DNA from: Nymphaea colorata
Taxonomy: Eukaryota; Streptophyta; Magnoliopsida; Nymphaeales; Nymphaeaceae
DNA: 64,000 bases
NCBI RefSeq assembly: GCF_008831285.2
Contig: NC_045140.1
Location: forward strand, 21,326,370-21,390,369
Reading direction: 5' to 3'
The translations under genes and the position numbers were made by a program. Shown here in pieces: positions 1 to 11,101 of this stretch (the first letter of the stretch is position 1; every line of letters starts with the position of its first letter). The notes below the pieces were generated by a model. That model ran no database searches. It was given only the letters and a program-made list of their open reading frames with translations, and was not told where the DNA came from.

Positions 1-3000
1 TGGTGTCTATGTGCTCTTATGTTGGATCCCATTCCATGCCCCAAAAGGAGCATTTCCGGATGGGTGTGTGCATGTGCGTGGTTGGTGCTCTGCTATTTCT
101 CATCAGGTGGGCTTACAGAAGGTTGGCGAAAGAAATGTGTGAGTGCAGCTTTCTTTGAGAAGAAAGTGGGAAGGTACTGGGACAGTGGTGTCAGTTCATT
201 AGTCCATGAGTGGAACTGCAAATCTGGAGCCCCCGTGCGGATCTCTGCCATAGAATATCACTTTTTAGGTGGAAGCAACTTATTCCATTAAAATATATTC
301 AGTGTTTATCTCTAAGGAGAGAATATATAGGTTCCTGAGCGTCACAACTGTGTGCCGTGCCTGCCTCTTAGGCCGGAGCTTCCTAACACTCTGCAGCTTA
401 CGCAGCATGCTTGTGATAGTGCAATGTGCACGCTTTTAGCCTGTGGTTGTCTGGTTGATAACCTGGGCTATGAGCTTAGGAGGCTATTACAGATTCACGG
501 GGATATTTTTTTCACTCCATCTATGTATGCATGCTTTCTATAACTTCATGCAGATCTCAAATCTGCCGTTGTGCTGTTTGTTTCAGCAGTAAATTTCACC
601 TAATGCAAATCTGACATTAGCCTCAGATCTCAGATTCAAGGCTATCTGCATGCCTCGCAGATGGAACGTATTGTGCCAATTTGGTGGAATTGCAAGGAGA
701 CATGGACGAGCGAAGCAAAGGTTCTCTAAATATTATGCAATAACACAAAAACCATGTTCCCACGGTATAATTTGAGAGGCGTTTTCATCATTTTGAAGGA
801 ATATTTTTTTGACCCATGCTACTTTTTGCTCTTATAGGGAAGGGGCCTTTTATTTAGCCAACAGAGGCATGTTGGTAACTTTTTGCCCATAACATGTTAT
901 GCATCATAACATATAACCTGCTCCGGGACAAAAACATCTCGTTTGGAAATTTTCATAAGCTTCTCCGCTTCCGCTTCCTCCGTTGCTTTCCACATCCATC
1001 TCGTCTGAGGACAATTGCGAGGCAGACATAGGAAATCATTAAGTCAATTATGAAAATACCCTCATTTTTGTTCGAATTAAGTAAAGACACGGATTTAGAG
1101 ATATATTATGCATTTCATTTTTCCCACTCCAATGTGGTCTGCAGATCCTTAAGCTCACCGCCATTGCGCATTCTCCTTCTGTAAAAGAGATGCGTTCCAA
1201 ACGATTTCTGGTGGCTTGTGCCTGGTTCTCGAACCCTGCAAATGCAAATTCAGGGTGCTGGTTTTCGTATATGCGCGCGTTCTTCCGTCAGCGATTTTTC
1301 CTGCTTCCTCAACATGAAATTTATCTGTATCGTCAATTATATATGCTCGTGTCCCTTCACTTAAATTTGTGGCTCTACCGCTTATCTTAATGTATTTTCT
1401 AGTGAAATTTCACCTGTTCAATACACATTAAAATATTTTTCCAGTATTGAGAAAGAGTGTACAGTGTGGATGAATCTCATTATAGGATGTGTTTCCATCA
1501 TAGCGAATAAGTGCGACACCAATATTAGGAATCTCTAAAATGAGATAATCGTGCTTTATACGGTTTGCAAGCCGAACAATTTCAAAATACTGAAATATTG
1601 TTGGAAAAATTTCCTCCATTTTATTTTCAGGCCGTCAGTTTCGTATTTCCCAATATATATTAGAGGGAGGTTTGATGACAACATTTCAATAAAAGTTGAG
1701 GGCCTAACCCCAGCAAACATTTCCATTTTTTGATGCATATATTCATTTTTGTTTCAATAAAGGTCTGGGGCTTAACTCTTTGCTTCAAGGTCTACTGAAA
1801 CAAGCGGGAATTCAGCACATCTGAAAATCAAACAGGGTGAAATTTCACGTAAAAAACAAACAAAGAAAAAAATTGACTTTGAAGTTTTTACGAAGCATGT
1901 AGTGTAACTGGGCGGCAAGGTGGTCTACTCTAAAAGAGATCGATTGCTGTGACGACCCAATGTGATACTGTCTTGAACCATAAAAAGGTCCTAAAACTTA
2001 CTTTGTGAACCCTGAGGATTAAAGCAATAACCTACCAAAAAAATTTGATTAGATGTCTGGATTCTTTATTTTTTGAAAAATCATTCTTTGTGGGATATTA
2101 TATTCTTTTAGATAAAACACCAAAGATTGGATCGAGATTGGATTTAATAGGGCTAAAATTGTAAAATGGAAGTGCAACTTCGATGAAGCTTCTTCATCTT
2201 GTGGACCCAACGGTCATGAGAGTCGCAGCTTCCCCATTCTCTGAACCTGGACATAGTTCTTCCTGCTTGACTTGTGAGGGTCGTCAGCTCTTCATTCTTC
2301 CAGCCCTTGCTTTTCCACAAGCCGCCTTAACCTTGACCATGGATTTGCACCGTATCCTGTCTTTGACATGTCGTTTCATAGCCTCAGATCCTGTGGGATC
2401 CACTGATCAATGTTAAGTTGCAAAGACCACACATCCAAGTTCAGATTCGAGGTAAGCCAACATAGCCAAGTAAATGAATCAGATGTATGTGATTGGTGAT
2501 ACCATGTAAAGATATCCACATTTGATTGCTGGTTGGATTCGAGTTTGGCATACAGTTTCATAACAAAGCCTGAGTATGAGTTTGATGTTGGACTAGGTCT
2601 TGATAAATATTTGAAGTAATCTATGTTGCTATGTAACAGATCTTATGATGGTCGCAGCTAAAACCAGTTTGGAAATGAGGATTTGAATCGGAATCCAGGT
2701 AGGTGAAGTCCATAAGTTGAGCTTGACAGTGATTGAATCTACCCAAATCTGAACCATCAACTTTCCTACTGTTTTCTGTCTTCCTGACTCTGCATAATTG
2801 AGAGGCCAATATAAAATTATTGGACAGAGACAAGTCTATCTTTGAATTGAACCACGACCAGACACCGCCTCGAGCAAAGTTCCAAACGTTGGGGGCAAAT
2901 GGATCACCAGAGGACAAGTGTCCCCTTCATGCCTTAATCTTGAAGGAACAGGTGTACATGCTGGTGACTAGAGCTTTTCATTGGAAATTTCCATCTTATG

Positions 3001-5358
3001 CACTTGGGCTTTTCGATAGGATGCTTAGAAAAGATGGTCTATGTTAGAATTCAACATGGATGATGATTGATGATCCTTTTGTTGTCTCAAAAAGGTGAGT
3101 TGATGTAGGTAGAGTTCTACCATTTTCTTCAGTTTGAAGGTCTTGAGTCTAACCCCACCTATATGCGACTCTGAGCTCTTCGAAATAGTCACAGAATCCT
3201 ATCTTCTTGGGGCAGTCAAGATTCAAAGTTTTGGGTGATTGTTGTGCTCATTCCACATGTGAAGGCTCCTGTAATTAAGAGAAACATGAAATCGTTGAGG
3301 ACCCCATATTCCCTGACTGAGTGGATTAATCCAAAAAACATGAGGGAAGCGCCTATGTAATCATCATTTTCATTGAAAAGCGCTGTTCTGTGGATATCTT
3401 AAGTGATTTGGCCGCCGTTACTGTCAACAGATGACCAAATACATTGATGTAGATTGTTGGTGTCTCTGGTGAATTGTTGGCAGTAGCTAGTTGTTGCGAT
3501 CAGTGTCTCCTATTTGAAGAGCAAATACAACACTAAACTGATAGGATTTTCCTCCAAACATTATTAGTTATAATATATGGTACGTTTTAAGTTTTCTTTG
3601 TGAAAGAAGCCTTTGGCACACCAGTTCCTGTGTAAAACCATAAAAATTTAGTTGTCTTTGGCACACCAGTTCCTGTGTAAAACCATAAAAATTTAGTTTT
3701 GTATTGAAGATTGTAAGGAGTTTTTAAGGGCTTATAAAAGATGTTATCAATTAGATTATAGTCTTGGTTTCTAACCTTTTAGAGGTTAGAACTGAAACTG
3801 CTAAGCGGTGGGTTGGGACCCCGCCAAACTAAGGGTCCGTTTTTAGAAATGGATCGGGTTGTTAAACTAATGTATCAGAATCGGTTCAACACTCGAACCT
3901 CGAATCTCATACTTGCGAACACTTGTACCTTAAAAGGAGTGGATTGTAACACCCTAGTGAGAGGCCGAAACTCCCATGCACCCATTTTTCCATTGCCTTT
4001 GGGATCCAGAGTTATGTTGAAAGTGTCGTCCGACTAACCTGAGGCCTTCTTGTAACGAACTACATGTGTCTCTCTATTTTTCTCTTTCTAATAATTTTTT
4101 ATTACATCAACCGTCATAGCGATTATAATACTGAATAATTGGTGCTTGGGAGTTACGCATGTGCATGCGTCACAACTTTCCCATTTATTTGGCTATGAAG
4201 TCCACGCATGGTCCCAGTGACAAGAAAAATCTAGAAGCAGAGAAGGTGAAACGTAATCAAACTCTAAGATGGTTCAACTCAACTGTAAGCAAAGCCTAAG
4301 CAAGTCAAGTATCAGATCCAACTGCGCCCAGCCCATTGTTCAAGAGTCAAGAGAACTGACCAGTAAAGATCGTGTAAAGCATCTAGCAACCCGGTGCTAT
4401 GAGCAAGAGTCCTTGCTCACGACTCATTGTGGTGCGAATGTTTGATAACCGAAACTGCATGACATAATTGTACCAAATGTTTGATTGTTCAATTTCAAAA
4501 CAACCTTTATAATCGCACCATCTTCTCTAAACCAAAATTTTGATGATTTATTTTATAAACATGTGATGCAAAAATATAATAATGTTCATCTTATAAAACG
4601 CCTTTGAAGGGAACCAAATTAAGCGGCTTATGATGACAGTGAGTTGAACGATGTGATTATTTATACATAATCACAAGCCTATTATAACTTAGGAATACCA
4701 AGAGGCTTTAATACTTGTGTTATTTTGCCTCTTCTTACATTTATGAGCCATACTTTCTTTGGTACTTTTTACGTTCACACGTGGTGAGCAAACAAATTCA
4801 ACGACCCTTGCAATTTTGAAAAGCTTGATTGTAAAGAAATCAGCACTTTTTCTTGCAAACATCGTCTTTAGTTTAAGCGAAGAAGACGTCAAAGCACGAT
4901 TCTGAAGGTGTTTGAACCGATGTTAAACATCGGTACTGGCATCGTTGGCATGTATCAATCATCTTATCATTTTTTTCTTTTTTTGACTTTGAATTTACTG
5001 ACTAGTTTAGAATATTTAAATTGATTTTAAAAGGAAAAAAATAGAAAAACAAAACCTGTATCGATCCCAAAAGGTTGGTGGAGTACATACCATCTGATAT
5101 GCTCCATTAATACAAAACGATGTTGATCAAACTTTTTTGGATCTGTACTTTGAGATGCAAGTTAGATACCAATTATTTTCTATATATGTATTTGCATGTA
5201 TGCATGCATTTGCCCATGTCCAGCCGCCTTGGCGCCTGCCAAAAATGAGATAAAATATCCATAAGATTTGAGGTGCTACTTTTTTATGTTTTAAATGTTT
5301 GGTCCATCAAGACTATCATAGAGTCCTTACCAACCTTACAAACTTGACTTAGCTGTTT

Positions 5359-5360
<2 letters not shown>
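1..5360. other. Non-coding stretch, no recognisable gene
   Basis: I see no reading frame here with recognisable domain content or exon-like structure. The longest frames are under about 100 codons and look random. The stretch is AT-rich with scattered T/A runs. It may include the 3' end of an upstream gene at its left edge, but nothing identifies it. A short tandem duplication lies near 3.6 kb. The segment around 3,810-4,080 has a moderately GC-balanced, transposon-remnant look, without termini I could define. Confidence 0.6.
3611..3698. repeat. 45-bp direct tandem duplication
   Basis: Two copies of a 43-bp string beginning CTTTGGCACACCAGTTCC and ending AATTTAGTT lie at 3611-3653 and 3656-3698. 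They are identical by eye and separated by two bases. This is a simple recent tandem duplication in non-coding DNA. Confidence 0.9.

Positions 5361-5432
<72 letters not shown>
5361..5432. repeat. (AT)36 microsatellite
   Basis: An uninterrupted AT dinucleotide run of about 72 bp, roughly 0.9 kb upstream of the peptidase start codon. It is likely length-polymorphic and is perfectly self-complementary, so it could form hairpins or cruciforms. Confidence 0.97.
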
Positions 5433-5437
<5 letters not shown>

Positions 5438-5978
5438 AAATATTTAGGTCAAGAGTAAAAACCATATCCTTCAATTTTTTACTAAAAAATAATTCAAATA
5501 AAATATAAAAATACTAATCTATTTATAAAACTATTTTGTTATAAAGCATGATATGAATCAAGTTGCTTTCATGAAAAATGTTGCTATTTTGTTATATTTT
5601 GCATCCACATATCCTTAAGATCATATTGGTAAGGTTGGATTAAAAAAAAACACATTCAATATCATATCTAAAAGATCTAGATTTTTGTCCCTCACATACT
5701 CGTATGGTTTCTACCAATCACTCATATTATATATATATAATACAATGTTCTTGTTATAAAAAATATAATGTGTCTATGAATATCTTTTTTAGTTTTTATA
5801 TCCAACAATCAAACGCTAAATATAATCACATCATATTTCTTTATAAACAACAACAGATATTTTTTGAAGTTTACATCGGCACGCCTACAGCCTACTGCCT
5901 CTTCAGTCCTCAGTGGTGCAACGGAGGTCTTGTGCAAAATTTTGGGCATATTAATTTAAGAACCTTCCCAACCTCCTA

Positions 5979-5991
5979 CGGCCCATATAAG
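5979..5991 (+). promoter_or_regulatory. Candidate core promoter of the peptidase gene
   Basis: The string GGCCCATATAAG combines a GGCCCA motif (site II-like, the type bound by TCP factors in plant housekeeping promoters) with a TATA-like ATATAAG. It lies about 275 bp upstream of the ATG at 6267 and just before the switch from AT-rich to GC-rich leader sequence. The motif is seen directly; its promoter role is inferred from position only. Confidence 0.4.
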
Positions 5992-6266
5992 ATCGTCCCC
6001 GCGTATCTCGCACCTACCCGCTTTATTCCTCGCCCTCTCCTCCTGGCCGCATCTTCTGCCACGACGCGGCCGGAAATTTCCCAACTTTTCGCCTCCCGAA
6101 GTACCTTCTCCTTAATCCGGCGCTTCTTCTCCAGTTCCCTTCCGCCGCCTGTGGGATTTCCGTCTATCCCCGGCGACGGCGTTCTGAACTTCTCCCTCTC
6201 TGCCTCTCCTCCATTCGTGGAATCCCCGTTGCATCACTTGTTCCGGCACACCCTAGAATTTCCGAG

Positions 6267-8680
6267 ATGGCGATCAGGATCACGGCTGTTTATTCGGGCT
6301 ACATCGCACAATCGCTTGCAACTGGAATCAGGTCCGGCAACTGTAGGCTCTTCCAGGACTGCTGCTGGTCCCGAGTTTTCCTCTCTAAACATAGGGCCGA
6401 TCTCGATCAGTCGCCGATCAATTCTTCCACCGCTAGTAGTCCTTACCGAGTAAGGGCTCATCGGAGTTGCGGGTCCTTGGCTGGCAATCTTCTCCCAGAA
6501 AAATGTAGAGCTCCGGTTTTGGCTGGGTTGGCCTCCGCCATGAAGATCTCCGGGGTTTCTTGCTCGGGATCGGCTGGGATGGGCGTGTTCGGGGTATCGT
6601 CGGGGTTGAGTTCGGCCTCGATCATTCCCTTCTTCCAGAGCTCGAAGTGGCTTCCCTGCAACGAATTCTTTCAGGGTTCTGAGCGAACGATATGCGTAAA
6701 AGAGAGTGGTTTTGCTAAAGAAGATAGTGGGGTTTTGGCGGAGAAATCGGAGGAGTCGATGAACAAGTTGGCCGAACTTCGGGAGAGCCAGAGTCGGCGT
6801 AGTTGGCTCCCTCAGTGGATCAGCTTCAACTCAGATGATGCAAAGATGCTCTTTACAACAGTGACTGTTTCGCTTCTGTTCAAGTCATGTATGGCGGAGC
6901 CGAGGTCCATACCCTCGTTCTCAATGTACCCCACGTTTGATGTGGGCGACCGGATATTAGCAGAAAAGGTATTCTTTTAAGTTTGGTTGACATTTTTCGT
7001 TTGGAACAAGAACTTGTTTTATTCAAAAAAAGTTCATCTTTCCGTGCTGCGCTGGACTAGGTCTTTAGCTGGTAATGTGATTGAGAATGGTGCTTCGAGA
7101 AGAAACTCAATCGTTTTATAATTTGTGCAGCTCCTGTAAACCTGGATGTGACTAAAATTGATGATTGCGCTGTTTCTCCTTTGTCTTTCGGTTCATCATG
7201 TTAATGTGCAGTTATTGTTCCCACCATCACATGCTGAATTCCTGATTCATCATGGAGTAATGAATTGATGTTATGTGCAAATTACATGAAACCCATACTG
7301 TTATAAGTTGACCCGATTTCGGTGGCAATATCTCAGGTGTCGTACTTCTTCAGAAGACCAGAAATTCAAGACATAGTGATATTCAGGGCTCCACCTGCAT
7401 TGCTGGTGAATCTTTGTTTTCTCAACTTCGTTTGTGCATTTTGTTGCACAGCTTGATAAGTTTTTCTCTGTTAGGCCAAGGGTTACAGTCCAAGAGATGA
7501 ATTTGTCAAACGAGTTGTCGCTACTGAAGGGGACATTGTGCAGGTGAGCACTCAACATGTTCCTGTGGTCTTTTTTGTTGCTTGTGAGTTGTGACGAAGA
7601 AAATAATTACGATTTTTCTGTCCTTTCTTTATCTTCCCCTTGATGCAGGTACGAGATGGAAACTTGGTGGTAAATGGCATTGTTCAAGATGAAGACTTCG
7701 TCTTAGAGCCGCTTGTGTATAAGATGGAAGCAGTGGTATTATTCCTCTCCTAGTTTCTTTTCCGTTTGTAGCATCTGCTTTGCACAGTTTTGGCTACATA
7801 CATTATGGCCCAGGCTCATTTATCCCTAGAACGTATGGTTCCCATACTGCAGAAATGGGAACTGTCATGAACATTCCAGTTCAGGCTAGGCTAGAAGAGG
7901 AGACGGTTGTAATTTGTAGCTTTCCACACCGACAAGGAACAGGGCTATTGTCTGAAAGTTGGAGTCAGTGGTTGGTACGCGAGTTCAAGAAAGTCGTTAG
8001 TGCCTATAGACTATAGTTGTAGTCTTGCTCTGAATTGATGGTGTGGGAGCAGGAAAATGATCAGCTTCTTCCTAGCGTTTACTCTTTCTTTTCTCCCCAG
8101 TTTTCTTGCTAAGTCACCTTTGAAATCCAAACTTTACGATCAGTTTCTTCAAACTTGGTAGCTGATGATGTTGTGTTGATAAGTGATTCAGACGACTATA
8201 ACATCGTAACCGGCGCTATTACTTGTTGCGAACTGTGAGCCTTGTCCTCCATCTGAATTTCTTCTGACGTATATGTACCATGATTTCTGCAGCGGGTGCC
8301 TAAAGGCTGCGTATTCGTGCTGGGGGATAACCGCAACAACAGTTTTGATTCCCATAACTGGTACATGCTTTCCTGATTTTCATTAATTTTAATCTAATTA
8401 ACTGCTGTTCTCCAATATATCTGGCGTAACAAGTGGATGGATGGAGAGTCCTTGGATTCTTTGCTGGTCTTTGTTATCCTGTTTGCACAAATAGAGTTAC
8501 CTTTATTTTACATGTTTTCTTTCATCCCCTGCACTAATCTTCTGGAGTTTGTGTTTCAGGGGTCCACTTCCTATAAAAAATATTGTGGGCAGGTCCATAC
8601 TTCGTTATTGGCCTCCCTCTAGAATATCCAACACTATTTACGAGCCACGGTCGGAACAAATTGTACCTGCGCTCAGCTGA
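6267..8680 (+). CDS. Thylakoidal processing peptidase, plastid type I signal peptidase
   Basis: A membrane-bound Ser/Lys-dyad protease that removes thylakoid-transfer signals from lumenal proteins and matures envelope proteins in plastids. Six exons fit GT-AG and phase: 6267-6968, 7337-7405, 7475-7543, 7649-7735, 8293-8360, 8560-8680, giving 371 residues. The N-terminal half is a Ser/Arg-rich plastid-targeting region typical of the family. A hydrophobic segment ([12 protein letters not shown]) precedes box [13 protein letters not shown], with nucleophile Ser219. Box D ([11 protein letters not shown]) carries the general base Lys269, and box E ([11 protein letters not shown]) is intact. The C-terminus [13 protein letters not shown] is the usual family ending. 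The ATG was chosen as the first Met in frame; a truncated copy of this locus at 31.5 kb keeps the same ATG and leader. It belongs to the TPP/Plsp1 group; which Arabidopsis paralogue is orthologous cannot be decided by eye. No catalytic residue is missing. Confidence 0.93.
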
Positions 8681-10182
8681 TTGACGAAGTTCCATTTAAG
8701 CTGCTGCAGAAACTTCGTTTCTATATATATTTTTTTTGTCTAGCAGTTTTTTCATTCCATTTTGTGTACTACGATTTTGGTTAGCTTGTGTAAATACTGG
8801 AAATTTCGAATTCTGTATTTTTTTTCAATTTCAGACACAAAACAACAAGACGTATTTCGTATTCATTGTAGTGTTTAATCGAAAGGAAATTCACATTTGT
8901 AAATTGTTGAAAGCATCATCTAACCATTGATTAGCGTGGACGAGGCGTTTACGTTTTGGAGCTTGAACGATTTTCTGAATGCCATGACATGGTAGTTGAC
9001 TGTGGTTAGAAGGAAAACGCTTTGTTGCTTGGGAACTCCTGATTTTGGCCTATTCCTTCAAACGCTTTATGCTTATCGTTGATCAGAAAGATTTTAGTAA
9101 GGTTCTAGCGAGATCTTTCTTTAGAATTTCGTTAACTAAAGACTTTTAACGCTATTGCTTAGGGTTTTAAAGGAGTTAAAGGTTCTCAAAAGCTTCTTAT
9201 TCCATATCGCACTTTGCCGCAGATAGTTTCTGTCGATATTGTGAGATATAAGTAGACGGGATGTTCATATCCCTACTTAAAGACATTTAATAAGAAGAAA
9301 CAGCGTCATTTTGAACACGTTTTTACAGTACATGTTATAAGAACACCATGCAATTGTTTCAAAAAACAAAGTACAAAAAATTGTCTTAAAATTTAATAGT
9401 TAAATGTTCAGTACAATCACATCCCGTTTTATGTAATATGAGTATTGTGTTATTGAATACATGCAAATTCACTATATTCGAGTAAAGTCGCATCTTGTTT
9501 TTGTAATAAGAACGTTGTGTTACTGAAAACATGTTTCAAAATCACTATGCTCTTGTTTTAGGAAATATAGTGTAATTATAATGGATATTGTTCATAAATT
9601 TAACAATGAAACATAAGGCATAATCACATTGTGTCCTTAATAAAAAAACGTGGCGTTTCGTTAGCATTGATGTTTGAAAAAGTACAATATTCTTTTCAAT
9701 GAATGTCTCATAAGAATTTAAACACATTTTCGGAACACTATTTGGTGCCGACTTGTTGATTTTGTAATGTACGGGGCGGATTCGCGGAACCATAAACCTT
9801 TTTTTAGGTTGGCCAAATATTTAAAATTTATAAAATGGCCGAACAATGTTTTTCAGAATTTTTACACATACCAAGTTAAAATTTTTCTAAGATATAAACG
9901 TTTATTTTTTCAAAGTGCTCCGCCCTTGGTTGAGCTGTCATTGTATTTTATACTACATAGGCAATTTAATATTACTTTACATGCGGTTCAAATTGCACTC
10001 CCTGATTTTAGTTATATTATACAATGTGCTCTAATTACATTTTCATTTAAAAATCAAATATTATTCATACTCAAATCAGATTAAGAAGAATGTCATAAAT
10101 AAAATATATTTTGAACCCGACAAAAATCCGATTTTAATGTGATTATCGTAACTAATAAAATCCCTTTAAAAAGTCTTCTCAT
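8681..10182. other. Intergenic, AT-rich with diverged repeats
   Basis: No gene is seen. The first few hundred bases are probably the peptidase 3' UTR and polyadenylation region. Between about 9,300 and 9,660 a loosely repeated theme recurs (CACATCCCGTTTT, GCATCTTGTTTTTG, CACATTGTGTCC, each followed by a run ending in GTGTTA or similar), suggesting an old decayed tandem or terminal repeat. Confidence 0.5.
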
Positions 10183-10853
10183 CTGTGTCACCTGGGTGCA
10201 TTTTTTTTTGTCTCGCACCCGCGTCGACGTGGTGCGGGTGCGGGTGCGCTCCCGGTGCGCACCCAAATGGGTCAAACAAGAGTCGGGTGCGGTCAGCCGC
10301 ACCCGACTAAAATCGTCTTTTTCAAACTCGCACCCGACTCGCGTTTGACCCGAGTCGGGTGCGGTCAAAGGCGAGAAAATATAATTTGGTCCAACTTTTT
10401 TTTTTTTTTAAGTTTTTAACTCGACCTTTCCGATTTTCCCTCTTCTTCCCTCTTTCTTCTTCCCTCTTCCTGAGGCTTCATCCCTCTTCGACGTCTTTGT
10501 CCCTTCTTCTTCTGAATCCCTCTTCCTCGACCTTCATCCCTTCTTCTTCTGAATCTCTCTTCCTCGACCTTCATCCTCTTCGTCTCTTTTTCTTTTGAAT
10601 CCCTCTTCTATACGTCACATTTGGTGGTCAGTGGAGCCGACGAAGTCGTCGATTACAGCCTGCCGTGCAGGGTGACCTCCATTCGAGGTAAGTAGCAATC
10701 TCTCTTGTCGCTTATAATTTCTTGAAATGAATGATCCAATACGTAGTCGAATAGGATATTTTATTATTTTAATAAAATAATAAAATACTCTCACCGCACC
10801 ACCACACTTAAATTTTTTGAGACCGACACCCGCACCCGCACTCAGTGACATAG
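10183..10853. mobile_element. hAT-like non-autonomous element, larger variant
   Basis: The left end reads CTGTGTCACCTGGGTGC. The right end, read on the opposite strand, is CTATGTCACTGAGTGCGGGTGC, so the termini form an imperfect inverted repeat. The flanks CTTCTCAT (left) and CTTTCATC (right) look like a decayed 8-bp target duplication with a one-base slip. Both subterminal regions are dense in GGGTGCGGGTGC and its complement. The interior carries a polypyrimidine block (10,384-10,612) with a roughly 37-bp unit repeated, and a near-perfect palindrome of A/T around 10,758-10,789. No transposase is encoded. Its ends resemble those of the element at 22,312-22,666, so I place them in one family. 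Confidence 0.65.
10400..10612. repeat. CT-rich tract with ~37-bp tandem units
   Basis: A strongly strand-asymmetric pyrimidine block inside the hAT-like element. The phrase CTTCTTCTGAATCCCTCTTC followed by CTCGACCTTCATCC recurs two to three times with small changes. It resembles the CT-rich 5' leaders of plant genes, so it could be captured host sequence; that is only an inference. Confidence 0.7.
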
Positions 10854-11101
10854 CTTTCATCCATTTGTACAACGTATCGTCCGGACCCCGACGAAACTCA
10901 AATTAGTCGTATCTCTGTTTCCGTTTTGAATCGGATATCGCTGGAACGTGAATATTTGAATTCGGATTCGGATCTCATAAACCCGGATCTTATCCGATCT
11001 AGTCCGGCGCGCCTCGTCCTAGGCCAACTGGCGGGAACGGGTTCTCAATCGCCTTAAAACGTTTTCTTGATATAGTTCCCCGCGTCGTCCCCGCGTCGTT
11101 C

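Noticed and set aside
5704-6453. A 249-codon frame overlapping the peptidase leader and start of exon 1
   Set aside because: It runs across AT-rich intergenic DNA into the GC-rich leader, starts well before any plausible promoter, and overlaps the clearly homologous peptidase frame in another phase.
7780-8016. A 78-codon frame within intron 4 of the peptidase gene
   Set aside because: It has no family resemblance, and splicing 7735 to 8293 gives the conserved GDNRNN box in phase; it is a chance open stretch in the intron.
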